64,000 nucleotides of DNA from the NCBI GenBank assembly GCA_002918705.1, contig PQKR01000004.1, forward strand, positions 124,001-188,000, written 5' to 3'. Of the stretch, positions 12,220-24,020 are shown in pieces. Position 1 is the stretch's first letter; every line of letters starts with the position of its first letter. The translations under genes and the position numbers were made by a program. The notes beneath the pieces were generated by a model. It worked only from the letters and a program-made list of their open reading frames with translations, was not told the DNA's origin and ran no database searches. Source of the DNA: Escherichia sp. ESNIH1. Lineage in GTDB: Bacteria; Pseudomonadota; Gammaproteobacteria; Enterobacterales; Enterobacteriaceae.

Positions 12220-14211
12220 CTAACGCATTATTCGCGTCTGGTAGCGCTTGTACCAACGCTCAAAGGCGGCGGCGGGCATAGGCTTAGCAAATAGAAATCC
12301 CTGCCGTTCGTTGACGCCGTTTTTCGTCAGAAACGCATCCTCTTTGGCGCTCTCCACGCCCTCGGCAATCACCTGCAAATTTAGCGCCTGCGCCACGGCG
12401 ACGATGGCGCGCACCAGCGACTGGGAGACCGACTGCTTGTGTACGTCGCGGACAAAAGACTGATCGAGCTTAATAGCATCTATGGGAATACGTGCCAGCT
12501 GCGACAGGGATGAGTAGCCGGTACCAAAATCGTCCAGATGCACCTGCGCGCCCAGAGAGCTAAACTGCTCAATCACCGCCAGGGCCACCTCTTCGTTTTC
12601 AATCAGGCAGCTTTCGGTTAGCTCAACGTCAATCGGGCTGTACTCAAAATGGAGGTCGTTAAGCGCCTGTCTGAGATCGCTGAACAGGGTCTGGTCTGCC
12701 AGCTGGCGCGCGGAGAGGTTCACCGCCACGCGCATGTTCAGACCCTTGTCGCGCCATTTGGCAATCTGCTGCAGCACGTCCAGCATAACCCAACGCCCCA
12801 GGGGCACGATCAGGCCAGACTCCTCGGCATAAGAGATAAACTCCGTCGGGGCGAGAAGCCCGCGCTCCGGCGACTGCCAGCGCACCAGCGCCTCCAGGCT
12901 GCGGATCTCTCCCCGCCAGGTCACCTTGGGCTGGTAGTAGATCACCAGCTGGTTATCATCCAGCGCTTTGCGCAGGTTGGTATCCAGCCACAGATACTCA
13001 AAGACGCGCTGGTTCATCTCAGGGGTAAAGACACAAAACTTTCCGCGGCCGCTCTCTTTCGCGGTGTACATGGCGGTATCGGCGTTGCGGATCACGGTCT
13101 CCCGGTCCTTGCCGTGCTGGGGCGCCAATGAAATGCCCAACGAGCATCCTGAGTAGACCTCTATAAGCCCGATGCGGAAGGGCTGGCGTAGCCGGGTCAA
13201 AATTCTGGATGCCATCGCCTCTAGCGCGCTTTGCGAGGTTTTCGTGGCCAGTACGATAAACTCGTCACCGCCAAGCCTTGCCAGCACCTGGCCTTCATCC
13301 AGACAGCTTAAAATAGCCAGCGCAACCGCCTGCAATAGCTGGTCGCCAAACATATGGCCGTAGGCGTCGTTTACCTTTTTGAAATTATCGAGATCGAGAT
13401 AGACGATGCCTACCTGGGTATCGCCACGTTTCGCAATGGCGTCACTCGTCAGCTCATTGATAGCATTCCGGTTAGGCAGGCCGGTAACGGTGTCGGTATT
13501 TGCCAGCACGCGCAGGCGCTCCTGGGCGCGGCGCTCTTCGGTAATATCGGTTCCGGAACAGATAAGATATATTTCGTTTTTACCGCTACCGCTGTGGACA
13601 AATTTATTGCGGAAAAGAAACAGCCGCTGCCCTTTCCGGGTTTTAATCCAGCGTTCAACTTCGTAAGAGCTACCGCTAAGGAAAAAATTAGCAATGTTAC
13701 GGCGCGAGGCGACCGCCTCTTTACGGCTCATAAATAGTTTAAAAACGTTCTGGCCAATAACCTCGGTTTCACGCAGCCCGGTATATTCTTCGCAAAGCCG
13801 GTTAAAGCGCTGAATATTGCCGTGGCGATCGAGAATAACGATCGCCGAATGGGCTTCAGAAACCACTTGTTCGGCAAAGGAGAGCCCCTGAACTAAATCC
13901 TGAGCTATAGAGGAGGTATCATTGCAGGAGGAGGCGGTGCCTGCCCACTCTGTTTTACCGATTTTACGCCCCACCAGGTGCAACGTTACCTCTCTGTCTA
14001 AGAGTGGCACGGTAGTCGTCACGCTGGAGGTAATTACCGTCATCGCCCGAACCTGCTCGGCCTGCTCATCGGTAAGCGTTATCGTCTGGCTGGCTTCAGC
14101 ATTTTCACCGGTGGCAAGGTGCAGCGTATTATTGTCGGCAGAGAGTCGCCAGAATGGGCTGTTTGAGCCCACATAGCGAAACAGTCCCTTCTGATCCAAA
14201 TCCTCTTTCAT
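12220..14211 (-). CDS. pdeR: c-di-GMP phosphodiesterase PdeR (YciR/Gmr), PAS-GGDEF-EAL
   Basis: A 663-residue cytosolic protein. A PAS domain (about residues 110-230) is followed by a GGDEF domain with an intact RLGGDEF motif near residue 330, then an EAL domain with SLEALVRWQ, the ELTES and DDFGTGYSS motifs, and the closing EGVE. In E. coli PdeR degrades c-di-GMP and acts as a trigger enzyme. It inhibits DgcM and MlrA until c-di-GMP rises, which then allows csgD transcription. The start at 14211 has a GGAGGA site and matches E. coli (MKE...); an ATG at 14250 would add 13 residues. Its partner DgcM is also in this window (60761-61972). Confidence 0.95.
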   Translation of the reverse strand: MKEDLDQKGLFRYVGSNSPFWRLSADNNTLHLATGENAEASQTITLTDEQAEQVRAMTVITSSVTTTVPLLDREVTLHLVGRKIGKTEWAGTASSCNDTSSIAQDLVQGLSFAEQVVSEAHSAIVILDRHGNIQRFNRLCEEYTGLRETEVIGQNVFKLFMSRKEAVASRRNIANFFLSGSSYEVERWIKTRKGQRLFLFRNKFVHSGSGKNEIYLICSGTDITEERRAQERLRVLANTDTVTGLPNRNAINELTSDAIAKRGDTQVGIVYLDLDNFKKVNDAYGHMFGDQLLQAVALAILSCLDEGQVLARLGGDEFIVLATKTSQSALEAMASRILTRLRQPFRIGLIEVYSGCSLGISLAPQHGKDRETVIRNADTAMYTAKESGRGKFCVFTPEMNQRVFEYLWLDTNLRKALDDNQLVIYYQPKVTWRGEIRSLEALVRWQSPERGLLAPTEFISYAEESGLIVPLGRWVMLDVLQQIAKWRDKGLNMRVAVNLSARQLADQTLFSDLRQALNDLHFEYSPIDVELTESCLIENEEVALAVIEQFSSLGAQVHLDDFGTGYSSLSQLARIPIDAIKLDQSFVRDVHKQSVSQSLVRAIVAVAQALNLQVIAEGVESAKEDAFLTKNGVNERQGFLFAKPMPAAAFERWYKRYQTRIMR

Positions 14212-14375
14212 GCTTCCTCCTGTCCTACTTAACGCGCTACGGTTACACATTTTAAGCTCGACAAAGCCGCACGGTTAATGCTGGAACACGCTGTTTTTTC
14301 AGGCGATCTTATAATATTTCTGCTTCAGCTAAAAACCAGAATTAGTGAATATTTATTACATGAAGGGAAGGGCAA

Positions 14376-14411
14376 AACGCTGTCGGCCTCGTATATCACG
14401 AGGCCGACAGG
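14376..14411 (-). terminator. Rho-independent terminator downstream of rnb
   Basis: A 13-bp perfect stem, CTGTCGGCCTCGT / ACGAGGCCGACAG with loop ATATC, lies just after the rnb stop codon. On the minus strand it is followed by CGTTTTGCC. It separates rnb from pdeR. Confidence 0.85.
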
Positions 14412-14423
14412 GCAGGGAGATAA

Positions 14424-16358
14424 TTAAGCCAGCGGGCGGGCAATAACGCTGCGCGTCTCCATGCGTACTTCAGCGATAGTCACGTCAATGACATCGCTAA
14501 CTTTATACACGGTTTCGCCTTTAATTGTTACCGTGCCGCTCTCCTGGCTACAGACCATCTCATTGCGTACGGCATGCAGGAACGGCGCCGGAATAAAGGC
14601 TACCGCACCGTTATCCACCAGACGTACGCGCATACCGCCGCGGCTGATATCGATAATTTCAGCGGCAAAACGGGCATCCATTGCGGCTTTATCTTTCAGG
14701 AAGCGTGCATACAGCCAGTCGCCAACGTCACGCTCCGCCATACGGTTGAGTCGACGACGTTCAGCCATTTGTACCGTCGCATCATCCTGCGGGCGGGCGA
14801 TGGTTTCGTTCTTGATAATCGCTTTCAGCAGGCGATGGTTGATCATATCGCCATACTTACGAATCGGTGAGGTCCAGGTCGCATAGGCATCCAGGCCAAG
14901 ACCGAAGTGCGGGCCCGGCTCGGTGCTAATCTCGGCAAAGGACTGGAAGCGGCGGATACGGCTGTCGAGGAAACCTGACGGCTGGGCGTCAAGCTCGCGA
15001 CGCAGCTTGCAGAAGCCTTCGAGGGTCAGCACCTCTTCTGCATCAACATGCATGCCGTGCGTCTTCAGCAGCGCGGCCAGCGCTTCGCCATTCGCCGGAT
15101 CGATCCCCAGATGAATATTGTAGATACCAAACCCAAGCTTATCGCGCAGGACGCGTGCCGCACAGATGTTGGCGGAGATCATCGACTCCTCCACGATGCG
15201 GTTAGCAATGCGGCGTGGTTCAGCCACGATATCCAGCACCTCGCCTTTTTCACCCAGCACGAAGCGGTAGTCCGGGCGATCCTTAAACACCAGCGCGTGC
15301 TGGGTACGCCACTCGCTGCGGCTCAGGCAGACGCGGTGCAGAAGGCGGATCTGGTTAGCAATCGCCTCTGACGGCGGCTGCCAGCCCGCTTTGCCTTCCA
15401 GCCAGTCGGAGACCTCGTCATAGACCAGCTTGGCTTTGGATTCAATGGTCGCCGCGAAGAAGGTAATATCCTCTTCAATGGTGCCGTCGGCGGCAATGAT
15501 CATGCGGCAGGCCAGCACGGGCCGGACTTCCTGCGCTCGCAGCGAGCAGAGGTCGTCTGACAGCTCGCGCGGCAGCATCGGGATATTAAAGCCCGGCAGA
15601 TAGTTGGTGAAAGCGCGCACTTTGGCGATATTGTCCAGCTTGCTGCCCTCAGCGATCCACGCGGTGGGATCGGCAATGGCCACGGTCAGCTGCAGCTTAT
15701 CGTCAGCCAGCGCCTCGACAAACAGGGCATCATCCATATCTTCGGTGCTGGCGCTGTCGATGGTGACAAAGTCCAGCGCGGTCAGGTCGACACGCTCCAG
15801 CCCCTCATCCAGCATCTCGGTTGCCACACCGTTAGGCGCCTCTTTTTCCAGATTGTGACGGGCAAGGGTTACCCACCACGGCACAAAGTGGTCATCACCA
15901 AAGGTAATAAACTGCGTCAGTTCGGCGTAGAAGCCGCGATCGCCCTTCAGCGGATGGCGACGCATTTCGGCTACCGCCCAGTCGCCATCTTTAAAATCAT
16001 GCTCCACGCCGCGCATGGCCCGGCAGGGAATGGCCTCTTTCAGCAACGGATGATCCGGTACAATAGACAGACGATCGTCTTTTCTGTGTACTTTACCTAC
16101 AAAGCGCGACAGAAACGGCTCGACAAGCTCTTCCGGCTCGGCGGATTCACGATCTTTGTCACTGTGGATCACGGCGATCACGCGGTCGCCATGCATTACC
16201 TTCTTCATCTGCGGCGGCGGAATGAAATAGCTTTTCTGTCCGTCGACTTCAAGGAAGCCAAAGCCTTTTTCGGTGCCTTTTACGACGCCTTCCGCACGCG
16301 GCGTTTGGGAATGCAGTTGCTGTTTAAGCTGCGCTAGCAGCGGGTTGTCCTGGAACAT
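14424..16358 (-). CDS. rnb: Exoribonuclease II
   Basis: A 644-residue processive 3'-5' exoribonuclease, the same length as E. coli RNase II. N-terminal cold-shock-like domains ([20 protein letters not shown]) are followed by the RNB catalytic domain, with the magnesium-binding aspartates in [15 protein letters not shown] near residue 205, and a C-terminal S1 domain. It degrades single-stranded mRNA to nucleoside monophosphates. It is transcribed as a separate gene after yciW and ended by a strong hairpin. Confidence 0.97.
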   Translation of the reverse strand: MFQDNPLLAQLKQQLHSQTPRAEGVVKGTEKGFGFLEVDGQKSYFIPPPQMKKVMHGDRVIAVIHSDKDRESAEPEELVEPFLSRFVGKVHRKDDRLSIVPDHPLLKEAIPCRAMRGVEHDFKDGDWAVAEMRRHPLKGDRGFYAELTQFITFGDDHFVPWWVTLARHNLEKEAPNGVATEMLDEGLERVDLTALDFVTIDSASTEDMDDALFVEALADDKLQLTVAIADPTAWIAEGSKLDNIAKVRAFTNYLPGFNIPMLPRELSDDLCSLRAQEVRPVLACRMIIAADGTIEEDITFFAATIESKAKLVYDEVSDWLEGKAGWQPPSEAIANQIRLLHRVCLSRSEWRTQHALVFKDRPDYRFVLGEKGEVLDIVAEPRRIANRIVEESMISANICAARVLRDKLGFGIYNIHLGIDPANGEALAALLKTHGMHVDAEEVLTLEGFCKLRRELDAQPSGFLDSRIRRFQSFAEISTEPGPHFGLGLDAYATWTSPIRKYGDMINHRLLKAIIKNETIARPQDDATVQMAERRRLNRMAERDVGDWLYARFLKDKAAMDARFAAEIIDISRGGMRVRLVDNGAVAFIPAPFLHAVRNEMVCSQESGTVTIKGETVYKVSDVIDVTIAEVRMETRSVIARPLA

Positions 16359-16436
16359 AATTTTATATTTTCGTGGCCATAAGAGCGGCTGACAGTTTTA
16401 CGCGATTCTGGGTGGCGCATCAAGCGCTGTTTCGCG

Positions 16437-17591
16437 CTAATGCGTGTCGCCCAGCGCGATTTTAAGACGATTCAACCAGCCGCACAGGCCGCTCCACGCC
16501 AGCAGATTCACCGCCTGCTGCGGAGAGAGCCCCTGCTCAACGAGGGGAGTAAACTGGGCGGCGCTAAACCTGTCTGCCGCCCGGGTCAAAAGCTGTACGG
16601 CCTGGATAATCGCCCGTGCCTGCGGATCCGCCTGGCTCCAGCTGTTTAACGCCTGCTCGCCGCTACGCAACGCCGCGATCAGCGTCCTGGAAACGGAAGG
16701 GGTGGCCAGGGTGTTAAAGCAGTCCAGGCTACCGTTAATCCGCGCCGTCAGCAGGGCTACGAGGTCGACCAGCGAGGCATCAAGCGAGTCGCACAGATCG
16801 CTTTGTAAAATCTCCCCCAGCGCGTTAAGCAGATGATGCTCATGGGCCAGCACCGGCGTCAGTGCCTGCAGGGCCGGCAGCGGCTGCCACTGAGCCAACG
16901 CCTCCAGCTGGGCCGCGCTGGCGAGGCGTAGCTCAACGCTCTCGAGGCCCGGTGCCCAACGGCTCTCCTGGCGGGTAAAAGGTTCAGCGGCGGCGTCCTG
17001 CTGCGTCTCCATGCCAGGAAGCCAGCGTACGGGCTGGCAGAGCAGCGCCTGAAACGCTGCGATAACCCGCGCCTGAAAGCCGATAAAACCGATAATCTGA
17101 TCCATCAGCACGATGTCCCAGGTGGTCAGTCCCACCTCGTCAAGCTGCTCCCGCGCTCGGGCACCAATCACCTCCGGGGAGCTGGCGAGCTGTCTGGCAT
17201 ACTGAGTGATCTGCGCCAGCCGATGATTACTTTCACGCGAGGAGTCCGGACCGGGCAGCGGCGCGAGGCGGGCGGCGTAGTGATTGCACAGGCGCTGAAC
17301 GCCATACACCTGGGCTACCGTTAGCGCCGTGCTTAAACGGTCGTAAGCGCTAAAGGTGCGCAGGCGGCTAATGCTGACGCTGCGGGGAAAGAGGCGGTCG
17401 TAGAGCGCACGGGCAGGATCCAGCCAGCCTTGACAGGGGGCAGTGACATCCTCAGGTAACACCAGATCCAGTAAAAAACGGTCAGGGACGATGGCGGCTT
17501 CGGGAACTAACGGTAGCGCTTGTGCCTGGCCGGTACTCGACTGGGTCTCATGATACCAGTGGCCTTTGCCGGAAAAACGGCGTTGTTCCAT
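16437..17591 (-). CDS. yciW: CMD/peroxidase-like fold protein YciW
   Basis: A 384-residue protein whose start (MEQRRFSGKGHWYHETQSS) matches E. coli YciW (about 375 residues). The E. coli protein belongs to the carboxymuconolactone-decarboxylase/AhpD-like superfamily, and its gene has been linked to the cysteine regulon. No CxxC pair typical of AhpD is visible here, so peroxidase activity is doubtful. The product is predicted soluble and alpha-helical. It lies between fabI and rnb on the same strand as in E. coli. The function is unresolved. Confidence 0.88.
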   Translation of the reverse strand: MEQRRFSGKGHWYHETQSSTGQAQALPLVPEAAIVPDRFLLDLVLPEDVTAPCQGWLDPARALYDRLFPRSVSISRLRTFSAYDRLSTALTVAQVYGVQRLCNHYAARLAPLPGPDSSRESNHRLAQITQYARQLASSPEVIGARAREQLDEVGLTTWDIVLMDQIIGFIGFQARVIAAFQALLCQPVRWLPGMETQQDAAAEPFTRQESRWAPGLESVELRLASAAQLEALAQWQPLPALQALTPVLAHEHHLLNALGEILQSDLCDSLDASLVDLVALLTARINGSLDCFNTLATPSVSRTLIAALRSGEQALNSWSQADPQARAIIQAVQLLTRAADRFSAAQFTPLVEQGLSPQQAVNLLAWSGLCGWLNRLKIALGDTH

Positions 17592-17699
17592 GGGCTTTCC
17601 TTGATCTCAAAATGGCGATCAATATCCTGGCGTAACGCTAACGGAGGGAAAAATATTGTTAGGTGATAATAAATAGCAGAAAAGCATAAACAGCGGGGG

Positions 17700-17724
17700 A
17701 GACCCCTCCCGAACGGGAGGGGAC
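17700..17724 (-). terminator. Hairpin downstream of fabI
   Basis: An 8-bp G/C stem, CCCCTCCC / GGGAGGGG with loop GAAC, lies 10 bases after the fabI stop codon on the minus strand. The following T tract is weak, so this may be only a partial terminator. Confidence 0.55.
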
Positions 17725-17732
17725 GGGAACGC

Positions 17733-18521
17733 TTATTTGAGTTCCAGCTCGTTCATTGCAGCGATGCTAAAGCCGCCGTCAACGTGAACCACTTCACCGG
17801 AGATACCGCCGGAGAGGTTAGAGCAGAGGAATGCCGCGGTGTTACCCACGTCTTCGATAGTAACGGTGCGACGGATCGGGGTGACCGCTTCGCAGTGGGC
17901 CAGCATTTTACGGAAGTCTTTGATCCCGGATGCGGCCAGGGTACGGATCGGACCGGCAGAGATGCCGTTCACGCGCACGCCTTCCGGACCCATTGCGTTC
18001 GCCATATAGCGCACGTTGGCTTCCAGAGAGGCTTTCGCCAGACCCATCACGTTGTAGTTCGGAATAGCGCGCTCGGCACCCAGGTAGGAGAGGGTCAGCA
18101 GAGCAGAGTCCGGATTCAGCATGGAGCGGCACGCTTTGGCCAGCGCAACGAAGCTGTAGGAGCTGATGTCGTGGGCAATTTTAAAGCCTTCACGGGTAAC
18201 GGCGTTAACGTAGTCGCCGTCCAGCTGGTCGCCCGGTGCGAAACCGATAGAGTGCACGAAGCCGTCAAACTTCGGCCAGCTTTTCGCCAGCTCAGCGAAC
18301 AGGCCGTCAATGCTTTCGTCTTTAGCAACGTCACATTCCAGAACGATGCTTGAACCCAGCTGCGCGGCAAACTCTTCAACACGGCCTTTCAGCTTGTCGT
18401 TCTGGTAGGTGAATGCCAGCTCAGCGCCTTCGCGATGCATAGCCTGTGCGATGCCGTATGCGATGGAGAGTTTGCTGGCAACGCCAGTCACCAGAATGCG
18501 CTTACCGGAAAGAAAACCCAT
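17733..18521 (-). CDS. fabI: NADH-dependent enoyl-ACP reductase
   Basis: A 262-residue cytosolic short-chain reductase that completes each round of fatty-acid elongation; it is the target of triclosan and diazaborines. The nucleotide-binding start [20 protein letters not shown] is present, as are Tyr146, Tyr156 and Lys163 in the stretch [20 protein letters not shown]. Gly93 in [10 protein letters not shown] is the susceptible type. The length equals E. coli FabI. An AAGGATT site precedes the ATG. It is transcribed alone between sapF and yciW. Confidence 0.98.
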   Translation of the reverse strand: MGFLSGKRILVTGVASKLSIAYGIAQAMHREGAELAFTYQNDKLKGRVEEFAAQLGSSIVLECDVAKDESIDGLFAELAKSWPKFDGFVHSIGFAPGDQLDGDYVNAVTREGFKIAHDISSYSFVALAKACRSMLNPDSALLTLSYLGAERAIPNYNVMGLAKASLEANVRYMANAMGPEGVRVNGISAGPIRTLAASGIKDFRKMLAHCEAVTPIRRTVTIEDVGNTAAFLCSNLSGGISGEVVHVDGGFSIAAMNELELK

Positions 18522-18642
18522 AGCTTAATCCTTATATTCATTGTTGTGGCGCTCGTCAGGTCGTGCCGCGAGCGTCGTTAAAACGCGGCGATAATAGCAC
18601 GTGTCGCCATATGTGTTAATCCGACCACCTTAAAGAGTGGCG

Positions 18643-19449
18643 TTAGCGGTCTTTTCGCCAGGCATCTGCCGTCAGCGCCTCGCCAAAATGGCTGGCAATC
18701 AGCCGTCGGGTCAGCTCATGCAGCGGGGCAGCCAGCACCTCGGCGGTGCTGCCGCGTTCGACCACTTCGCCCTGGTGCATCACGATGACCTGGTCGCTGA
18801 TGTGTTTCATCATCCCAATATGCTGGGTGACATAGATATAAGAGATACCCTGTTTCTCCTGCAATTCCAGCATCAGGTTAATTAATTGCGAACGCATCGA
18901 CATATCCAGCGAGGCAAGGGCTTCATCCGCGACGATCACCTTCGGGCGCAGGATCAGGGCCCGGGCCAGCCCCAGACGCTGTTTCTGGCCGGGGGCGAGC
19001 ATGTGCGGATAGTAGCTAACATGATCCGGCAGCAGCCCGACCATGCGCAGGGTCTCAATCACCCGCTGCCGCCGCGCCTCAGGATCCAGATCGGTATTCA
19101 GACGCAGTGGAAAGTCGAGGATCTGCGAGATGCGCTGGCGCGGGTTCAGCGACGTGGAGGGATCCTGAAAAATCATGCGGATGCGCTGGCTACGAAACGA
19201 GTAGTCGCCGTAGCGCAGCGGGCTGTCGTCAATCAGCAGCTCGCCGGTGGTCGGCTCGATCATGCCTGCCAGCATCTTCGCCAGGGTTGATTTACCGGAG
19301 CCGTTCTCACCGATGATCGCCAGGGTCTGCTTCTCTCGCAGGGTAAAGCTCAGCGGCTTGACCGCCTCCACCGTCTGGCGATGGAACCAGCCGGTGCGGT
19401 AGCGGAACGTTTTACTCAGGTTGCGTACTTCCAGCAGAGTGTCGACCAT
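18643..19449 (-). CDS. sapF: Sap transporter ATPase SapF
   Basis: A 268-residue ABC ATPase with Walker A GENGSGKSTLAKML, Walker B KVIVADEAL and the signature LAPGQKQRLGLARAL. It is one of the two ATPases of the SapABCDF importer, linked in Salmonella to antimicrobial-peptide resistance and in E. coli to putrescine export and potassium uptake. It is the last gene of the operon, starting one base after the sapD stop codon. The length equals E. coli SapF. Confidence 0.96.
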   Translation of the reverse strand: MVDTLLEVRNLSKTFRYRTGWFHRQTVEAVKPLSFTLREKQTLAIIGENGSGKSTLAKMLAGMIEPTTGELLIDDSPLRYGDYSFRSQRIRMIFQDPSTSLNPRQRISQILDFPLRLNTDLDPEARRQRVIETLRMVGLLPDHVSYYPHMLAPGQKQRLGLARALILRPKVIVADEALASLDMSMRSQLINLMLELQEKQGISYIYVTQHIGMMKHISDQVIVMHQGEVVERGSTAEVLAAPLHELTRRLIASHFGEALTADAWRKDR

Positions 19450-19450
19450 C

Positions 19451-20443
19451 TCACTCCTTCTCCATATTCAGTGGAAAATGACAGGCAAAGAGGTGATTTT
19501 TGGGTCCGGCCAGCAGGGGACGCTCGATGCATTTACGCTGGGCATAGGGGCAGCGCGGCCCCAGCCGGCAGCCAATCGGCAGATGCTCCAGCAGTGGGAT
19601 CGCCCCCGGCAGCGTGTTCAGGCGGCTCTTATGCGGCATGGCGCTGCCAAAATCAGGGATGGCACGGATCAGCGCCTGGGTATAAGGGTGATGGGGCGTG
19701 GCGATCAGCTCCTCGCTTGGCGCGGTCTCTACGGTCTGGCCGCAGTACATCACGTTGATCCTGTCCGCCCACTGGCTCAGCATCTGCAGATCGTGGCTGA
19801 TCAGGATAATGGTGGTGTTGTTGTTTTGATTGAGCCGGGTCAGCAGACGGAAAATCTGCGCCTGGGTGGTCGGCTCCATCGCGTTGGTCGGCTCATCAGC
19901 GATCAACAGGCGCGGCTGGTTTGCCAGCGCAATGGCAATCATCACCTTCTGGCACTCACCTTCCGTCAGCTCGTAAGGGAAGCTGCGCATTGCATCTTTA
20001 TGATCGCGAATGCCAACCCGGTGCAACAGCTCGATGGCGCGCCGCTTCCGCCAGCCGATCCGCTGCCACCAGCGGCCCTTGTAGGTCCAGGCCGGGATGT
20101 TCTGCATCAGCTGTTTGCCGATGCGTTCTGAAGGATCGAGACAGGACTGGGGCTCCTGGAAAATCATCGACACGTTGTGGCCGAGAATTTTCCGCCGCTC
20201 GCGCGCCGAGAGGCGCATCAGATCGACGTCGTCGAAGCGCATTCGGTCGGCGGTCACGCGCCAGTTGTCTTTGGTCACGCCGCAGATCGCCTTGGCTATC
20301 AGGCTCTTGCCCGAGCCCGATTCGCCTACCAGACCGCGGATTTCACCTTCGGCAAGGGTCAGCGTAACGCGATCGACGGCCCTGACCCAGCCTTCACCGG
20401 TCTTGACCTCAATGGTCAAGTTACGAATATCAAGTAGTGGCAC
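19451..20443 (-). CDS. sapD: Sap transporter ATPase SapD
   Basis: A 330-residue oligopeptide-type ABC ATPase: Walker [15 protein letters not shown], signature [15 protein letters not shown], Walker [12 protein letters not shown]. The C-terminal oligopeptide-transporter extension has the cysteine motif [11 protein letters not shown]. It directly abuts sapC with no gap and precedes sapF by one base. In E. coli SapD also supports ATP stimulation of Trk potassium uptake. The length equals the family norm. Confidence 0.96.
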   Translation of the reverse strand: MPLLDIRNLTIEVKTGEGWVRAVDRVTLTLAEGEIRGLVGESGSGKSLIAKAICGVTKDNWRVTADRMRFDDVDLMRLSARERRKILGHNVSMIFQEPQSCLDPSERIGKQLMQNIPAWTYKGRWWQRIGWRKRRAIELLHRVGIRDHKDAMRSFPYELTEGECQKVMIAIALANQPRLLIADEPTNAMEPTTQAQIFRLLTRLNQNNNTTIILISHDLQMLSQWADRINVMYCGQTVETAPSEELIATPHHPYTQALIRAIPDFGSAMPHKSRLNTLPGAIPLLEHLPIGCRLGPRCPYAQRKCIERPLLAGPKNHLFACHFPLNMEKE

Positions 20444-21334
20444 TTATTCCACCCCCGCATTGACCGCACGGCGTATCCCGTCGCCCAGCAGGTTAACCAG
20501 TAAAACGCTTACCATGATCGCTGCCCCCGGCAGCATCACCGTCCAGGGCGCGACGTAGATCAGCTCCAGCGCATCGCCCAGCATCGCTCCCCACTCCGGG
20601 GAGGGCAGCTGCGCGCCGAGATCGAGAAAGCCCAGCGCGGCAATATCGAGGATCGCCATAGAGAGCGCACGGGTGATCTCGGTCACCAGGCCTGCGGTCA
20701 TGTTCGGCAGTACCGCAAACCACAAAATATTGAGCGTCGTAGCACCGTCCAGCCGCGCGGCGACGACGTACTCTTTCTCCAGCTCGTCGTGCACCATGCT
20801 GTAGACCGAGCGTACCATCCTCGGCAGCAGCGCCAGCCAGACGGCAAACATAGCATGGGAGAGATGCGGCCCGGCAAAGGCCACCACGATAATCGCCAGC
20901 AGCAGAGAGGGGATCGACAGCAGCGTATCAAGCACATGGTTCAGCACTGCCGATCGCAGGCCGTGTGTTGCCCCGGCCACGACGCCCAGCACCAGACCGC
21001 AGATCGTTGCCGCCAGGGTGACCACAAATGCACCGCCAACCGTTGGTGCCGCGCCGCTAAGCAGGCGGCTGAGTACGTCGCGTCCCAGGTCGTCGGTACC
21101 GAGGAAAAAGGAGACATCGCCGTAGCGCGACCACGAGGGCGGCAGCAGCTGATAGCCGAGGAACTGCTGATCGATGCCGTAGGGCGCAAACCAGCGGCCA
21201 AAAATAGAGAGCAGCATTAGCCCGGCGCAGCCGTACAGGCCAATCATGGCGGTGGTATCGCCATAAAACTTGCGCCATACCGTACGCAGCGCGCCGGGGG
21301 TTTGCTTCTCGTTATAGACGTTATCGGAGGGCAT
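20444..21334 (-). CDS. sapC: Sap transporter permease SapC
   Basis: A 296-residue DppC/OppC-type inner-membrane permease with an N-terminal helix near residue 35 and the EAA-loop region around [21 protein letters not shown]. It pairs with SapB to form the channel. It overlaps the end of sapB by 14 bases and abuts sapD, so it is part of one tightly coupled operon. The size is identical to E. coli SapC. Confidence 0.96.
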   Translation of the reverse strand: MPSDNVYNEKQTPGALRTVWRKFYGDTTAMIGLYGCAGLMLLSIFGRWFAPYGIDQQFLGYQLLPPSWSRYGDVSFFLGTDDLGRDVLSRLLSGAAPTVGGAFVVTLAATICGLVLGVVAGATHGLRSAVLNHVLDTLLSIPSLLLAIIVVAFAGPHLSHAMFAVWLALLPRMVRSVYSMVHDELEKEYVVAARLDGATTLNILWFAVLPNMTAGLVTEITRALSMAILDIAALGFLDLGAQLPSPEWGAMLGDALELIYVAPWTVMLPGAAIMVSVLLVNLLGDGIRRAVNAGVE

Positions 21335-22286
21335 ACCACTCCTTATGTTTCAAAGGGTTCGCCAGCGCGCCCAGAATGTCAGAGAGAACGTTAACAATAA
21401 TCACCAGCGCACCAATCACCATGACCCCGGCAGAGATGGCCGCATAGTCCTGCTGACGAATGGCATTGATTACCCAGCGCCCCAGCCCCGGCCAGCTAAA
21501 CACCATTTCGGTGATCATCGCCAGCGTCAGCATCGTGGAAAACTGCAGCCCAAGACGGGGGATCACCGGCGGCAGGGCGTTGTGCAGCACGTGGCGGCGC
21601 AGAATGGTCAGACGCGATAGTCCGCGCGTGGCGGCGGCCTTGATGTAGTTCTGCTCAAATACATCAATCGTACTGATGCGCATCAGGCGGATAACCTCGG
21701 TCGTCGGTGCAACGGCCAGGGTTAGCACCGGTAACACCATATGCCGTAGCGCGCTCACAATCATCTCTTCACGCCATATTGACTCCGAGAGCCAGGCGTC
21801 AATCAGCGCGAAGCCGGTGATTGATTTCACCTCATAGAGGAGATCGAAGCGGCCCGATACCGGCAGCCAGCCCAGCGTCAGGGAGAAGAAAAGCGTAAGC
21901 AGCAGGGCCAGCCAGAAGATAGGGATCGAGAAGCCAATCAGAGCCAGGGCGCTAATGAGCTTATCCTGCCATTTGCCGCGCATAATACCGGCCATCATGC
22001 CAACCGGAATACCCACTACCAGCGCAAAGCCGAAGGCAAGAATACAGAGCTCCATCGTAGCCGGGAAGACCTCCTTGAGCTGCTCGGAGATCAGTTGCCC
22101 GTTGATGCTGGAGACGCCAAAGTCCCAGTGCAGCACCCCCTTGAACCAGAAGAACCAGGCGTTCCACAGCGATGCCCCCTGCAACGGCGCATGCGGGGTA
22201 AAGTAGCTCAGGCTGAAGCCCACAAAGGTCAACAGAAAGAGCGTAACCAGCAGCAGAAGCAGACGGCGCAGCGTAAAGATGATCAT
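21321..22286 (-). CDS. sapB: Sap transporter permease SapB
   Basis: A 321-residue DppB/OppB-type permease with an N-terminal transmembrane helix ([20 protein letters not shown]) and the EAA motif around [19 protein letters not shown]. It overlaps sapA by four bases (ATGA) and sapC by 14, showing translational coupling through the operon. The size is identical to E. coli SapB. Confidence 0.96.
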   Translation of the reverse strand: MIIFTLRRLLLLLVTLFLLTFVGFSLSYFTPHAPLQGASLWNAWFFWFKGVLHWDFGVSSINGQLISEQLKEVFPATMELCILAFGFALVVGIPVGMMAGIMRGKWQDKLISALALIGFSIPIFWLALLLTLFFSLTLGWLPVSGRFDLLYEVKSITGFALIDAWLSESIWREEMIVSALRHMVLPVLTLAVAPTTEVIRLMRISTIDVFEQNYIKAAATRGLSRLTILRRHVLHNALPPVIPRLGLQFSTMLTLAMITEMVFSWPGLGRWVINAIRQQDYAAISAGVMVIGALVIIVNVLSDILGALANPLKHKEWYALR

Positions 22287-23929
22287 GGTTGCTTCACCTC
22301 TTCTTTTTCAGGCTCGCGCGAGACGCCGGCAAACGAGGCATTGCCAAACGGACTCAGGACAAGGCCTTTAATATCGTAGCGGTAGGCCTGCAGTCGCAGG
22401 GAGGAGGCCAGCGGCAGTACCGGCAATTCCCGGGCGAGGATCGTCTGGGCCTCATCGTAGGCTTCGATGCGCGACGCCAGCTGCTGGGAGGTCAGCGCCT
22501 TCTGTAAGAGGGTATCAAACTCCCGGTGGCACCAGTGGGCAAAGTTCGTTTGCGACTCAATGGCGGCACAGCTAAGCAGCGGGCGGAAGAAACTGTCCGG
22601 ATCGTTGCTGTCCGTTGACCAGCCGGAGAGCGTCAGATCGTGATTCATATCCATCAGTCTGGCTTCCTGAAAGCGCCCCTCAACGGGAACAATCATCACC
22701 TTAACGCCAACCTGGGCCATATCTGCCTGAATAAGTTCGGCGGTCTTCAGCGGGCTGGGGTTCCACGCCTGCGAACTGGTGGGCACCCACAGCTGCAGCG
22801 TCATGTTCTCAAGGCCCAGCGCGGCCAGCTGCTGTTTAGCTTTTTCCGGGTTGTACTCGGTGATCTTTGCTTCGCTGTCGTAGGCCCAGGAGGCGCGGGG
22901 CAAAATCGAGGCGGCGGTCTCTGCCGTGCCGTAATAGATCGACTGCATCAGACGTTGGTTGTTGATCGCCAGCGCCAGCGCATGGCGCACGGCGGGGTTA
23001 TTCAGCGGCGCTTTGTCGGTGTTAAACGCCAGGTAGGCGATGTTCATCCCGGGACGCAGGGTCAGGCGCAGGCGCGGATCGTCGCGTAAAATCGTCAGCT
23101 GGCTGGCGGCAGGCCAGGCCAGGACATCGCACTCGCCGGTCAACAGCTTCGATAGCCTGCCGGTTCCCCCGGAGCCGAGATCGACCACCACCTGGGGCAT
23201 GAGCGGCTGCCCGCGCCAAAACTGCGCGTGGCGCTGCAGGCGGATATACTGGCCGGTGCGGTACTCGGCAAGCTGGAACGGGCCGGTGCCCACTGGCTGG
23301 CGATCCAGCAGCTCCTGGCGATCGCGCTTAGCCAGCTGGTCAGCATACTCGGCGGACATCACCGAGGCGTAGTGGGTCGCCAGATGCCATAAAAATGAGG
23401 CGTCCGGCTTTTTCAGGCGGAACTCCACCGTGCGGCTGTCCAGCTTGCGCACGCTTTCAACAGAGTCGGCGAACTGTAAGCTATCAAAATAGGGGAAGCT
23501 GCTACCGTTGACGTTATGCCACGGGTGGTGGCGATCGAAAATACGCTGAAAGCTAAAGACGACGTCGTCGGCATTAAGCGTCCGGCCCGGCGTAAACCAC
23601 GGCGTTTTCTGGAACGCGACGTTGTTGCGCAGGTGGAAACGGTAGGTCGCGCCGTTATCCAGCACCTCCCAGCTCTCTGCCAGCTCGGGTACCAGACGAT
23701 AGGTGTAGGGATCTACGTCCAGCAGACGGTCGTAAATCTGGGCCGCCAGGGTATCTACAATCAGGCCGCTGCTCGCTTTTTGCGGATTGAAGGTGTTGAC
23801 CTGGCCGTTCACGCAGTAGACAAAACCACTCTCACGAATGTCAGCCGTAGCGGGACGCGCAGGCGCGGCCTGGACGTGTCCGCTTAACAGGCCGACTGCC
23901 ATGAGCAGGGAAGATATAATCAGGCGCAT
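22283..23929 (-). CDS. sapA: Periplasmic peptide-binding protein SapA
   Basis: A 548-residue family-5 extracellular solute-binding protein with a signal peptide ([21 protein letters not shown], cleavage near residue 21). It is the first gene of sapABCDF. In Salmonella and Haemophilus SapA binds antimicrobial peptides or haem. E. coli SapA has 547 residues and aligns throughout. The operon promoter should lie in the 91-base gap to the upstream MFS gene; no clear terminator of that gene is visible. Confidence 0.96.
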   Translation of the reverse strand: MRLIISSLLMAVGLLSGHVQAAPARPATADIRESGFVYCVNGQVNTFNPQKASSGLIVDTLAAQIYDRLLDVDPYTYRLVPELAESWEVLDNGATYRFHLRNNVAFQKTPWFTPGRTLNADDVVFSFQRIFDRHHPWHNVNGSSFPYFDSLQFADSVESVRKLDSRTVEFRLKKPDASFLWHLATHYASVMSAEYADQLAKRDRQELLDRQPVGTGPFQLAEYRTGQYIRLQRHAQFWRGQPLMPQVVVDLGSGGTGRLSKLLTGECDVLAWPAASQLTILRDDPRLRLTLRPGMNIAYLAFNTDKAPLNNPAVRHALALAINNQRLMQSIYYGTAETAASILPRASWAYDSEAKITEYNPEKAKQQLAALGLENMTLQLWVPTSSQAWNPSPLKTAELIQADMAQVGVKVMIVPVEGRFQEARLMDMNHDLTLSGWSTDSNDPDSFFRPLLSCAAIESQTNFAHWCHREFDTLLQKALTSQQLASRIEAYDEAQTILARELPVLPLASSLRLQAYRYDIKGLVLSPFGNASFAGVSREPEKEEVKQP

Positions 23930-24020
23930 AATTTCTTTAACTGTAAGACCGATTTACAAAGTGTATCGCACTTAGCACGGCTACGTAAAAATGTCTGGGG
24001 GATAAGCGGCGTAAAAGTCG

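Noticed and set aside
19421-20131. 236-codon frame opposite sapD
   Set aside because: Antisense to a clear ABC ATPase with intact motifs; no independent support.
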